In this document: piece after piece, positions 10,440 to 21,424 of the stretch
Layout: every line of letters begins with the position of its first letter
How positions within the stretch are numbered: position 1 is the stretch's first letter
DNA from: Azolla caroliniana
Taxonomy: Eukaryota > Polypodiophyta
NCBI GenBank assembly: GCA_043228905.1
Contig: JBHGNT010000015.1
Coordinates: forward strand, 13,516,001 to 13,580,000
Length of the DNA stretch: 64,000 nucleotides
Direction: 5' to 3'
The notes under the pieces: model-generated
The model's database searches: none
The model's input: only the letters and a program-made list of their open reading frames with translations
Told to the model about the DNA's origin: nothing
Translations under genes and position numbers: made by a program

Positions 10440-13080
10440 TTACACATGGCTTTCAAATGTGGTGCTTTGTACCTAACTCATTAGAGGATATGTAGAGAAT
10501 GGCCAAGATAAAGACTCATAGAATTATGTTCAGCTTATGCAAGATTAGGGTATCTTTCTCAATCCTTTAGCTCTGATTTGTATCTTGAAAATAGGTGGAC
10601 ATGCATGTGTTGCTAGCAAAGGCCAAGGAATGGATGTGATGATAACAAAGAAAGGATTACTTGAAATTAATGTGATTGTTGGAACTGTCTTGCTGAATAT
10701 GTATATGAAATGTGCCTTTCTTGCAGAGACAATCAAGACCACGTTGATTTTAAGATAGGTTGAAAACAGGTGTGGGAAAGATGCTTTTATATGGCACTTA
10801 CACTTACGTATGCATTCGGAAGGTATATCTCTGAATGTTGTTTGTGTCTTAGAAAACTTGTGGAAGTTACAAAGACTTACAACTTAGGAAGAACTTGAGT
10901 TTGTTGATTACACAAGGACATTTATCTGGACATTCCAAGAGATGTTTAATATTTTCATCTCATATTTGATAAAGCCATATGTTATCGTGATCCTTTGTGG
11001 AAATGATGCACACTTGACAGTGCTTGTTGAGAAATTTACCTTGAATGTCAGTTTGAAGCATGAAGGAATCTTGTGTGAAAGAACGCTTGTGAAGCTGTTC
11101 GAGTTGAGGTCTCATGTTGGTGCTGAATCGGATTTTTATTCTCATCTATCTGTTTTTCCTTCTTGTAAGATTTGAAAAATGATGATGGTGTAGGAATCAT
11201 ACAACAACAATGGGAGGACAGAGAAAGCAAGAGAAGAAATCCAAAATCATTCAGGCTTCAGCTAGATATAGAGAATGAAAATATGATTGAGAGTGAGAAT
11301 AATGTAGCTGAAGATCAGTTCTCTAGTATTATTAGTGGAAGAAGCTTAAAGAAAAGGAAGCATTGCTATAGTGGTGGGAGAGCACCTAAGAAAAGGCGAC
11401 TATCACTCTTGAATTTAATTGCTAGGAAAAATCTAGAAACATTATCTACTCCCAATAGAAATGTGGAAACAATATCTAATGTTTCCTCTCCTGAAGCTTT
11501 TAGAAAAAGGGGGAGAAAATATGAGGTAGAAAACTTATTTCACAGTATGCTTCCTCTTTAGGAAGCATGTGATGATGTATGTGAAGAGGTAGTAGGAGGA
11601 TGGGACTAGGCAATCTATGAGCAAGACCAAGTGATATATTCATCATCATGTGATAATATAGAAAATAGGAGAGCTACAAAAATGCCTAATGAAAAGCAAT
11701 ATAGATGGAACTTGAACGGAGTTGAAGCCTCTAATAGATGTTTAAGGGATTGCAAATCATCAACAAAGACAATTACATGGAGAGATTCAAGAACATACAT
11801 GAGTGGGTTGTTGAATGGAGAAATGATCGGTATTATAAATATTCTTGGTGAGAAAGTCCTCGATTTGTTAAACCACCATGGAGAAGTGACTTCATTTGAA
11901 GCATTCAAGTTTATCATGAAGAATCAACACAACACAATTGTGACACTTGTCAAGTTGATCGAAGCACAATAAATGTTTCTAAAATTAAAGCATGTGACAA
12001 GGTACAACCATAAATTGAAGATATTGAGTGGACAATATGCAATTGAGGCAAAGTTTATAGAATTCATGTGTCACATAAGTTGTACATGAAAGTTTTTTAC
12101 ACATCAGTTCATCTTTAAGGATAGATCTGATTCACGAGCTCTTCACTTGGCAGCTTTTCAACATCTTAAAATCTATAGAGCTATGCAGAGGTGATAGATT
12201 TGAAGAGAGGTTTGTGTGGTGTGCATCTGCCCAAGAATTTGTAAATATTGAATTGTTACTTATGGCGAGCATCAAGTCATTACCTTTGACTTACCATAGA
12301 TCTCAAAGACGTTGGCAAAGCAGAACCCTGAATGAACTTAGAGTTGTTTTATGTCAAAAGAAACAATGGCAACATGGCTTATCTAGAATTTTGCCTTTCG
12401 AGCAGTAGAAAAATGATAAGAAGTGAAATATGAAAACAGGGTTTGGATCATGATATTGTAATCACTAATATGCTAAATGATATGTATGCAGAATTTCATT
12501 TCTTCTTATGAGATGCCAAATGGAGTCATTGAAATAGGTGGGGGGAGGATGCTCTTACGTATGCATTCGGAAGAATTCCATATCTTCTTATGTGATGGAT
12601 GGAGTCATTGTTCTTCAAATCTTGCATATAAGATGTGATTTTCATGGTCGAACACATCTGATTTAAAAGAAAGGAAAAGAAATCCATATTGCCATCGCTC
12701 ATCTAGGTATCAACTTGGGTATGCTCATTAGAAGCACTGTTAATATGTATGCAACATGTGGAGGTTTATCAGATGCATGTAAACTGTTTGATGGGCTGAG
12801 ATCCCTCAAGGTGGGTGTTGATCACATGGCTTTACATAAAGGCATGTTCATACATGCTAGAATAATGGATTGAGGCATACAAAATGACCTCTATACCATA
12901 ATGCTTTGCTTGAGTTTTACGTTGAATATGGAAAATAGAGGATGCTTGGTCATTGTACATGTGGTGGTATATTGGATGCATGTAAAGTTTGTTAAGGATT
13001 AGATGGCCCAAAGGTGGTATCTAGATATCTTGAATATGAACATGATGAGGAAGATTGATTTGCTTTGAGCATATGCAAAT
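10440..13080 (+). pseudogene. Decayed PPR-protein sequence with an unrelated interior
   Basis: Two stretches read as broken pentatricopeptide repeats. At about 10565-10740 there is INVIVGTVLLNMYMKCAF, matching the plant PPR consensus NV.VG.AL.NMY.KCG. At about 12700-12960 there are TVNMYATCGGLSDACKLFDG and then LHKGMFIHARIMD. PPR proteins bind organelle RNA. Stops and frameshifts abound, and a phrase ending cttacgtatgcattcggaag occurs at about 10805 and 12555, so an internal duplication or insertion separates the two parts. No functional product is possible. Confidence 0.6.
10942..11972 (+). other. Unassigned ORFs between the PPR relics
   Basis: Three plus-strand ORFs follow each other: 10942-11175, 11172-11561 and 11631-11972. 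The middle one is basic, with KKRKH and PKKRR clusters resembling nuclear-localisation signals. The last one contains EASNRCLRDCK and is mildly hydrophobic at its end. I recognise no family. They may be exons of one degraded gene carried into the PPR sequence. Confidence 0.3.
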
Positions 13081-13300
13081 TCATGATATGTTTCAACTAT
13101 TAAGGAAGTGCTCAATCAAGTGTATCAAACGAAGGATTCATGGCTAGCCATTGTCTTACAGAAGACGGGTTGGGGAAGGATAATCACTTTCTTTCCATCA
13201 ATTTGTATTTTGTAGCTGATATGCTTTTTAAAACTAATGGTGTCAAGAATAGTATCGAGACAAAGAGGAAATTAGTACTAAGAGATGAATATTAGTACTA

Positions 13301-13920
13301 ACAATGGGCACGGTTCGGTTTTAAGGCAAAGAAACCGAACCGAACCGAAGCCAAACCATTTATTTAAAACAAAAACAAAACCAAACCGTTTATGAACTCT
13401 CAGTATTTAAACCAAACCATTTAAGAAAAAGTTGAAACCAAACCATTTAAAACCAAACCGTTTAGGGAAAAGTTAAAACCAAGCCGAACCATTTAATAAA
13501 AAATTTAAACCTAACCAGTTAAATAAAACTAATTAAACATCTAAATAAACAAAAATACATCAAATTAAATAAGCATTTAAGTTAAATTTAATAAATCAAT
13601 AAAAGAAACTTTAATTGAACCATTAAATTAAATAAACAATTAAGTTAAATTAATTAAATCAATAAAAAACCATTAAATCAATAAACTATTAAGGTAAAAA
13701 AAAAGATAACCAAAAACCTATAAACCCTTAAACCAAACCTATAAACCTATAAACCTAAGTTTTAGAACCGAACCGAACCGAACCCGAACCGAACTAAAAC
13801 CGAACCGTTCATCGAAAATCCAAACCAAACCACACCATTAAAATTTTTTAGAACCAATAATCCGTTAAACCATGGCTTAACGGTTCGGTTCGGTTTGAGC
13901 CGAAACCATGCCCCTTGCTA
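13301..13920. mobile_element. MITE with GGTTCGGTT subterminal repeats
   Basis: A 620-bp AT-rich element lies inside the solo LTR. Its ends are imperfect inverted repeats (caatgggcacggttcgg against caaggggcatggtttcgg), and AACCGAACCGAACC motifs lie near both ends. It is flanked by ATTAGTACTA on both sides (13291-13300 and 13921-13930). It has no coding capacity. Such termini are common in plant hAT-type MITEs, but the 10-bp duplication fits that family (8 bp) poorly. Confidence 0.7.
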
Positions 13921-13955
13921 ATTAGTACTAAGAGGAAAAGAGGGTGTAGAACATG

Positions 13956-13978
13956 AGAGAGAGAGAGAGAGAGAGAGA
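13956..13978. repeat. (GA)n microsatellite in the solo LTR
   Basis: A perfect run of about 11 GA dinucleotides. It corresponds to the (CT)n run at 32332-32350 in the Gypsy-1 LTR. Confidence 0.9.
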
Positions 13979-14275
13979 ATGATGATAACAACGATATATT
14001 ATGTGAAAACAATATACAAGGATGGCTAGGAGCCTTAAGACTGACGTTGAAATGATTTGGTTCGAAATAATGCCTTGTGCCTCCTTTTATAGAGTTCTCA
14101 GGAGTACTCCTAAAGTTTGTAGAATGTTCTAGAGAAATCTAGAATATACATCAATTTTCTATAGTAAAACTTAAATGAAAATAATATCTTTTGTATTACA
14201 ACATATAGTCTAATGCTCAAGAGCTCAACCCATGTAACATAAGGTCATGGGTTCAAGTCTTGCCATATCATGACA

Positions 14276-15115
14276 AATGAAAAGATATGTTTTCTAAAAA
14301 AAATAATATTATGTGAATAGCCTAAACTATGAAAGAGCCTCTTGACAACTTGTATATAAATACAATTTAAATACTTAAACATTTTGTTTAAGAAGTGAGG
14401 AAATGCACCCGTGAAATAAACTAAAACTTTAAGGATTAATATATAACGAAGTCAAAAGTCAAAGATGAACATTTAATATTCCTCAAATTATACAATTCAC
14501 CATATAAATCAATTTATAAGCAAGTTTGGTATGGTGGGCTCTTTAGGAAGAGTTGATTGTTCTAGATTGTTTTCATTAGCATCGCCTACATGCTCCACTG
14601 AATCTTGTGTATGTTCAGACTCTAATACATCTTCTAGGTCTACAAGGTCCGTGCCTCCTTCTTCATCTATTGGTTCCATTGGTTCTCTTGAAGTTATTTG
14701 GAACCTCTCTTTTTCATTGATATGCTTGACTCCAACTTCGTGATCTTGATGGGGATAGTCCCAGATACCTTGGATCCTCATTTTGATGAACTTTACTTGT
14801 TCAAGGTCCTTCTCCAATGCAACGCAGTTTCGAAACATCTTTAATGCACAAGCTGTAGTAGTACCTGATAGTGGAATGGAAGTGAACAAGTACAAATAAG
14901 AATTATATGAATTTGAGTAAACTTATATTATATACCTGTGCCAGAGAACAAATCTAGAACCAGATCATTTGGGTTTGAGAACAACTTGATAAGACGGTTC
15001 ATTAATCTTTGAGGTTTTTGAGAAGGGTTCACAAGACTCTTATCACCTGAAATATGTCGTAACTTCTTCGTCATAGTTGGGCACATGATATAATTGACCA
15101 CGTTGTGTTCGTTAA
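14276..15115 (-). pseudogene. 3' part of a second ParB-methyltransferase gene (copy B)
   Basis: Two exons are readable on the minus strand. The upstream one (about 14935-15115) reads NEHNVVNYIMCP, then KPQRLMNRLIKLF and VLDLFSGTG. The downstream one (14509 to about 14866) reads TTTACALKMFRNCVALEKD and ends in NLLIN with TGA. Both align residue by residue with exons 5 and 6 of the gene at 54834-58591, and the intron interrupts the same Gly codon of the SAM-binding FSGTG motif. The 3' flank down to about 14300 also matches. The 5' part is lost where Copia-B is inserted at 15116. It is a relic, but its coding frame is still open, suggesting past selection or a fairly recent origin. Confidence 0.88.
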
Positions 15116-15522
15116 TGTTGAGAGACAAGCTCAACATGGGCCGAATCAGCTGACGAAGCTAAGAGCTGGATTGAATGTGGGCTGATCGGCTAGGCCAGGA
15201 TTGGCCGAAGAAGCTAAGAGCCGGATCGGGAGGGAGCCGACAGGTTGATAGTGTTGTCATAAAAGGCCGACTCTTTCCACTTTGTATCCATAGTGTGCAC
15301 ACGTCCTCTATCTAGGGCTTGAGTATATAAGCTCAAACCTTACATTGTAAAGATATACTCGGAGTGTAAGAGTTGTAGACTAAGAGAATAAGAACTTCCA
15401 TTGAAGCTCTAAAACTATGTCCATCTTTTGTTTGTCTTCTTGTTTTACATCTATGTTTCTTGTTGTGAATCTCTTGAAGGTCCTCATACACATTCTTCCA
15501 CATATTTCTTCATGTACTTTCA
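15116..15522 (+). repeat. 5' LTR of Copia-B
   Basis: The LTR begins TGTTGAGAGAC inside the copy-B methyltransferase exon and ends near CA at 15522. It contains a gagtatataagc TATA-like box at about 15320. The initiator-Met tRNA primer site TGGTATCAGAG follows at 15528. No matching 3' LTR was found in the window. Confidence 0.7.
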
Positions 15523-15642
15523 TAAAGTGGTATCAGAGTGACCTCACTGTCAAGCGGCAACGATAAGCAGAGAAGACTGAGAAGGGAAGATATCTGGCTG
15601 AAAGGAAAGACTAGGTGAACAACATCTACTTCTAGTAAAAGA

Positions 15643-17195
15643 ATGGCGACACAGTCCGACATGAGTGTGGAAATTTGGAAGTTTGATGGTAAGAACTTCG
15701 CCCACTAGAAGGAAATGTTGCAAGATGTACTCATCATCCTATGACAAGTTGAAACTATTATGGATGAAATAGCCAGATCTGCCATTCGAATGCATTTGGC
15801 CGAAAGCGTCTATTTCAGCATGGCCAAGGAGACAACAACATTCTCTTTGTGGGAGAAGTTATAGGCGGTGTACGAGAAGAAATCCTCCTCATCAAAGTTG
15901 ATATTGATTCGACAACTATTCAACATGAAGATGAAAGAGACGAACCCAGTTACCTCCCACATTAACACCTTTAGCTGAGTGTGATCTGAACTCTCCTCCC
16001 AAGGGATTAACTTTGAAGAAGAAGTCAAAGCCCTTGCTCTCCTTTTGAGCTTGCCGGCGAGTTGGGAGGTATTCTGCACAACCTTTGTCAATAGTTGTCT
16101 AAATCTAAATCTAGATGAGACGAGCAGACAAGTCCTCACAGAGGACATCAGGCGAAAATCGATGGGCTCACCATCAATGAGTCGGCAGAAGCCCACCACT
16201 CAACCGAGTCGATCAAGCGATTGAGCCGATCAAGAGAACAAGTTGGAAGAATCGGTCGGAACACCAGTCAACCAAGAAAGAGGGGATATCAACAACAGTC
16301 GAAGTCCAGGAATAGTCGATCAAGTGATTTTTGCACTCATTGCTAAAAAACTGGTTACAGTGTTTCCGACTACTAGTCGATCAAGAGGAAAGAGAGCGGT
16401 CAGCAATTTGAGTGGAACTCAGTACGATCTGACGCGAACCGTTCTCCAGATGGCAACCAAATCAATGTTGCCGATGCTTGATCAGGAGAAAATCTCTCTC
16501 TACAGGACTCAATGATTGGAGAAGTCCTATACAATTCACAAGATGCACAAACGTGGCTATTAGACTCTAGTGCCACATTTGATGTGACCCCGAATATAGA
16601 ATGGTTTTCGAACTATTCAGCTGGCGCCAACGGCACAGTCAGACTAGGCAATGGGTAGGAGTGCGCAATCACAGGGATCAGAGAGGTCCTTATCCAATTT
16701 CCAAATGGCAATATTATCACCCTATACCAAATCTGGCATATACCCATGCTGGAAATGAGTCTAGTCTCCATCAATGTGCTTGCCGAAGCTGGGTATAGAA
16801 CAACTCTGAATGAGTGGACATGGATGATTAGCCGAGGAAATCTAAAAATCGGGAATGGATACAAGTACAATAACTTGTATGCACTAATGGCGATTAGTCT
16901 AGAAGGGGCAACAATCAGAACAATAACTTAAACTTATGGCATGGCCGACTTGGCCATATGTCTCAAGCCAGACTGAATCGGCTAATGGCAATCGGCTACA
17001 TCCCGAAGCTCCAGACAAAGATGGACTTCTATGAGCATTGTCGCTATGGGAATTAGGCTCGAAATCCGCACTCTCTCCATTACGAGACCGTACATCAACC
17101 CCTAGAATTGGTCCACACAAATATATGTGGACCGATGCCCGAAAGGTCACTAGGAGGCTCCCGGTACTTGATCACATTCGTAGATGATTGTACAC
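15643..17195 (+). pseudogene. Copia-B gag, protease and integrase start, truncated
   Basis: From an ATG at 15643 the translation reads MATQSDMSVEIWKFDGKNF, typical of a UBN2-type Copia gag, with stops inside the first 40 codons. At about 16555 comes LDSSATFDVTP (protease, with the catalytic DSG changed to DSS). GAG-pre-integrase LWHGRLGHMSQ lies at about 16937, and integrase HTNICGPMPERSLGGSRY at about 17110-17165. Reading stops at about 17195, where another repeat begins. The rest of the integrase and all of RT and RNase H are missing. Many stops show a dead copy. Copia-A is its nearest relative in the window, sharing the IRMHL-ESVYF gag phrase. Confidence 0.8.
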
Positions 17196-17690
17196 GGTGT
17201 TGAGATGGAATCGTAAATCTCTCTTTGGAAGATACCGAGAATTACACATCTTGAAATGGAGAACATCAAAGAGACAAAATATATAATGCACACTATTTAT
17301 GTGGAAATCCTAAACGGGGAAAACCATAGGAGAACAGATCTTCCACTATACACAGAGAATACAAAGAATGGTTACAACTCTTCTTTGATGCTCAAAGGAT
17401 AACCCCTTAGGATTCTTGGCCGGTTCGCTAAACTCTGCCGCCGCTCTTTCTCTCTCTCGCTACAAGAATTATACACTTTATGTTCTACACACAACAAAAA
17501 TATTTCCCTAATTGTATTTATACTTATACACAAAATGGGTTACCTATGCAAAAAGCTACCAGTGATAAAAAGTCATTTTTGCACCATCAATGAAAACATT
17601 AGAATGTTTCAATTATATAAATGAGCACCATAAATGTGCAACATAAATGTCTAGCATAAATGGATATGTGCACCATAAATTATATACCGA
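17196..17690. repeat. Unclassified retroelement-like repeat truncating Copia-B
   Basis: The stretch begins TGTTGAGATGG, directly after the broken integrase codons, so it looks like an LTR start. It includes ggaaatcctaaacggggaaa and several tata-rich phrases. Neither a second copy nor an ORF was found, so the class is uncertain. Confidence 0.4.
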
Positions 17691-17759
17691 ATTCCTAGGT
17701 CCATTGTGCATGATCCATTGCCACATGATGTTGGCCATCACTTTGTGACTATTTAGGCT

Positions 17760-18290
17760 TAGATTACTGCCATTGTTCCTAAACCCTATTGAGTCCACTC
17801 CTCCATTGCCGCCATTCTACACTCAATTGTTGCCATTGTGGGGTCCAAGCATCATTTGCCACTATTTGATCCGATGAAGTTCACTCCTCCATTGCCACCA
17901 TTTTACACTTAGTTGCCGCCACTGTTCGCTCCTATTGAGTTCACTCCTCCATTGCCGCCATTCTACACTCAGTTGCCAATACTGTTCGATCATGGATTGT
18001 TGCCATAGTTCGATTTGACGGAGTTCACTCCTCCTCCACTGCCGCCATTCTACACTCAGTTGTTGCCACTGTGCGTTCCAATCATCATCTTCCATTGCCA
18101 CCATTCTACACTCAGTTGTCGCCATTGTTTGGTCCTACATTGCAATAATTGTTCGAACCAATAGAGTTCACTCCTCCATTGCCGCCATTCTACACTCAGT
18201 TGCTGCCACTGTGCGTTCCAAGCATCATCTTCCATTGTTCGATCGGATGGAGTTCACTCCTCCATTGCCAACATTCTACACTCCATGAGT
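17760..18290. repeat. Minisatellite, ~60-bp unit coding a Pro-rich repeat
   Basis: About eight imperfect units share ccattgccgccattctacac and cagttg..gccactgttcg. In the plus frame several units read EFTPPLPPFYTQL. In the minus frame they read QLSVEWRQWRSEL. Frames are broken between units, so no continuous product exists now. Confidence 0.75.
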
Positions 18291-18498
18291 GCAATTTATG
18301 TTTATTCCTCAAAGGTATGAGATATCAAACATGAATTTTGGGAAGTGAAGATAGATGAAGTAAATAAGGAGAAAACCTAGGAGGGCCAAGGAATTCCCCA
18401 ATTGCAATCTCTCCATGTTGTTCGGGGTTATTCTAGGTTGGATGGTCATTGTATTGCGGTTAGAGAATTAACTTGTTTTGCTTCCATTGTGTGCAGGG

Positions 18499-18997
18499 AA
18501 ATTGGAGGTATTGTTTAAATAAAGTATATATTCAGAATTGGGAGTACCATACATTGAATGATAAGGAAGCAGTTGATGGAGAAACGGAAAATAATGTTGG
18601 CTTCACATATCAGGAATGTGGAGATACTCTGAGCGATGTCTTAAACGTTGGGGATAATTTTGTTGTAAATGCAGAAGAATGCAATTCAGAGGGTGTTGAT
18701 TTCTATATATTGAAGTGCACGGTTTGTAAACATTGTGCAACGAAGAATATTGTAGATGCTTGGGGAAATTTTGTATCTGTCGGGACATTCTACATCAAAG
18801 GTATTTTTTATGCAACACTAGATCATTATGATTATGTGTATATGCTTTTAGAAGACAAACCAATAACGTACATTTACTCTCATTTGGTCGAGCGCATCAA
18901 CATCCCGATGTCGCAATCCAATAGTTGCTCAGGTTTATACACAATTAATGCTAATGTGTATGAATTTATTTACAACAGTATGCCATGGAATTTGTAG
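18499..18997 (+). CDS. Unrecognised protein, last exon (~165 residues)
   Basis: The open frame follows a good splice acceptor (ttccattgtgtgcag at 18484-18498) and ends at TAG 18995-18997. Its start as an exon is inferred, since no initiator is evident. It has a spaced pattern GDNFVVNAEE ... FYILKCTVCKHC ... WGNFVSVGTFY ... YVYMLLEDKP, suggesting a small beta-rich domain such as a BAH- or chromo-like reader, but I cannot name the family. Several AATAAA signals follow within 100-300 bp. It faces the HAD-like gene at 19601-21387 tail to tail. The two could be cargo of one mobile element, since this part of the window has few host genes. Upstream exons would fall in the minisatellite and were not found. 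Confidence 0.5.
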
Positions 18998-19029
18998 CTA
19001 CAAGGAGATCATACCAATTTTCTTGTAAA

Positions 19030-19330
19030 ACAAGCAGAGGACATGTATTGCAAAAGAACAGTTTAATAAAATTGTTTGGGAGACTTTCTTCTTTCTGATA
19101 TACAGTTTTCTTTCCATTCTTGTTTCTTAATAAAATGATTTGGGAGTCTTCTTTTTTATATACAATCTTCTTTCTTAATAAAATCGTGTGTCTGTTTAAT
19201 AAAAAACTTTCTTAATAAAATCGTGTGTCTGTTTAATAAAACACTTTCTTAATAAAATCGTGTGTCTTTTTTATATACAGTCTTATTTCTTAAAAAATAG
19301 TTTAATAAAATCGTTTCAGAGTCTTCTTTC
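19030..19330 (+). repeat. Short tandem repeats with multiple AATAAA signals
   Basis: Units of about 35 bp (tttcttaataaaatcgtgtgtctg) repeat several times, giving at least six AATAAA hexamers on the plus strand. They probably act as, or derive from, the polyadenylation region of the gene ending at 18997. Confidence 0.7.
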
Positions 19331-19600
19331 TGATATACAATTATAGTTATTGCAACTTTCAGTCTTAGTGTTTGTTCAATGTGCATAATGACGATTATAC
19401 TGCCTGGAATACATTTTGGCAATGGTTTTATTACTCTCAAGTGAACCATGTACCAGTTTAAACAGTTTTCCTAATTTGAAGAAAAAGTAGCAACATGAAA
19501 TCAGAAATCGTGTACCTACTCTTAAAATTACACAGTAGATAATTTACTCAAAACAAGCGATTTAATTCTTCATTGATTAATCTGTCGTCAAATTACATAT

Positions 19601-21387
19601 TTATAATACACCATTGGCAATGTCTACAAAGCGCCTATAAATAGCTAAGCTCTTGTTGGTCAGTGGAACTTCTCTACATATATGATCTGCATACCGAGCT
19701 CGGTATGGAGTCCACAACCATGCAATTAATTCGCAGGTTAATGTTTTCACCAAGTAGTTATCAGGCATTTCCTCTGGTACAATGAGACAGCATCTGCGAA
19801 GGTTGAAGTAATGCTGGAAATGTTCTGTATCCACAATCAACATATTGTGGGCATTATATTCGGGCCAAGTATCCCAAAAATCAGAAAGTCTTTTTAATCT
19901 TGCATTATCCTTCAGCTCACATTTTTCTCGTGTCCACTAACCCTTGAAATGTTGTCGCCACTTGGGGAAGAATCTTTCAACTGTACACACTTCCACACAT
20001 ATGTATGTGGTTTTTCACTCCAAATAAACAAATCAAAGTATTGCACAACCCACTCTAGAAATTGATTTGAGTCCCTCCTTGGCTGCATATATCACACACC
20101 CATAAGGACTTTATCATGCTCCAAGATCAAGGCTCTTCTTTCGTCTTCTAATGTTTTAGGTTTCCATTCCTGCAACTGTGCCTGTGTTACACCAAGTATT
20201 GGTAGCACACGATCAATTTCAATAAACTCAGGTTCTGTCGACACAATTGGTGTTCTTTTCCTCTTCAAAGCCCTGGTCGACTGTGTCATTGGGTCTGGCT
20301 TCACCTTGTATTGTTGTTGTGCAGCCATTGGGCCAGACTTCACACTACTTTGCTCTTGTATAGTCGACTGTATCATCGGTCTTGGCATTACCTCTGTGCA
20401 TGTAGATACTTCTCTAGTCGATATCAGCCCATTAGTGGCACATTATGCATCTACCTGCAAAATCAGAACATTTGTACAACATGCTTGATCTACTTGCGTG
20501 ACCAGATCATTTATGTCAGTTGCTACATCTACTTTCAAGATGGGGTCCTCTAAACATGCAACAAAATCAACAGTTTCCACACTGACATCGGCCTTAGGAG
20601 CAATAGATTCAAACCCTTTAGACTCTGCAACATCAGAAAACACCAACATATTCACACTCACAAAGTAGTTAACAGTCTCACAAAACAACATAATGAACAT
20701 GAAATATTCTGCAACAAAATAATAATATTATCGTAATATCCATCATAGAATTCCATTACATAATGTGGATCAAGCAACAACCAATCTGAGGTTTTACTTG
20801 TCCAAATAGATCATAGAAAATCTTCATAATTTTCTCGGAAAATAGCTCACAATCATATCCCACTAATTAGTAACTGGCAGTAATTAGCTCCAATTCAAGA
20901 GCCCCTTGACCAAGTAATTGGTCTTGTCCTCGATTGTAGTCCCTTCTTCAGGCTTTTTCTAGCTGATTGCCCATTTAGCCTTGCTTCTTTCATCCATTGC
21001 GGAAGTGTGTCCTCCTCCGACAACCTTTCCGTTGCCTCAGGAGCGACTTGCATGTCAACTGTGTCATGTGTTAGCTTTTCAAGTAAAAGTGGAATCTGGT
21101 GGGACATCATCAATAGTTGGGCTCGGCGGGGTTGAATCAAGGTTTTGGGGTTCGAAGAAATGTTGCATTAAGTGTTCAAAAATATTGTTGTTATGAACCT
21201 TAGATTTACATGTTGTTTCCAATATTTCATGGCTTTTCACAACGTTGCCTAATTCAGTACAATCTTCCAAAAGAATAAGGTGGAGCTGATCTGAAGGAAA
21301 TGTGATAGCAGGATTCTTACTTTCAACCACGTTGTCAGCTATCTCCTCGTCGGTTGCGGTGTCATCGGCACTAGACACCTCATGCAA
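19601..21387 (-). pseudogene. FCP1/NLI-interacting-factor-like HAD phosphatase, broken
   Basis: The C-terminal half reads, in the order expected for plant FCP1-like HAD proteins, RALILEHDKVLMGV (at about 20105), FLEWVVQYFDLFIWS, WTREKCELKD, RLKRLSDFWDTWPEYN and MLIVDTEHF. HAD phosphatases normally use DxDx(T/V); here the nucleophile position is Glu (E-H-D). A frameshift at about 20085 separates the motif from the rest, and a TAG interrupts the frame at about 19940. The N-terminal part (20092-20700) is open apart from one TAA, basic, and of low complexity; a further exon-like ORF lies at 20895-21387. The family dephosphorylates phospho-Ser/Thr, such as on the RNA polymerase II tail. This copy is presumably inactive. 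Confidence 0.65.
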
Positions 21388-21424
21388 CCTCCTTAATCCA
21401 CGAGATTCTACAACAACATGTCAG

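Larger units (their letters stand above)
13241..14275 (-). repeat. Solo LTR related to Gypsy-1, carrying a MITE
   Basis: Without the MITE (13301-13920) this is about 400 bp and matches, in reverse orientation, the Gypsy-1 LTR at 32020-32414 over its length. Shared features are the tgtcatgatatggca-type start, acatatagtctaatgctc, tataaaagg-like box, the (GA)n tract and the attagtactaagagg end. Flanks read AATGG and AATGA, a 4-5 bp target duplication with one difference. It arose by LTR-LTR recombination of a Gypsy-1 relative. Confidence 0.8.

Noticed and set aside
17862-18125. Minus-strand ORF with QLSVEWRQWRSEL repeats as a gene
   Set aside because: The repeats come from the minisatellite; the frame is short, without splice or promoter support.
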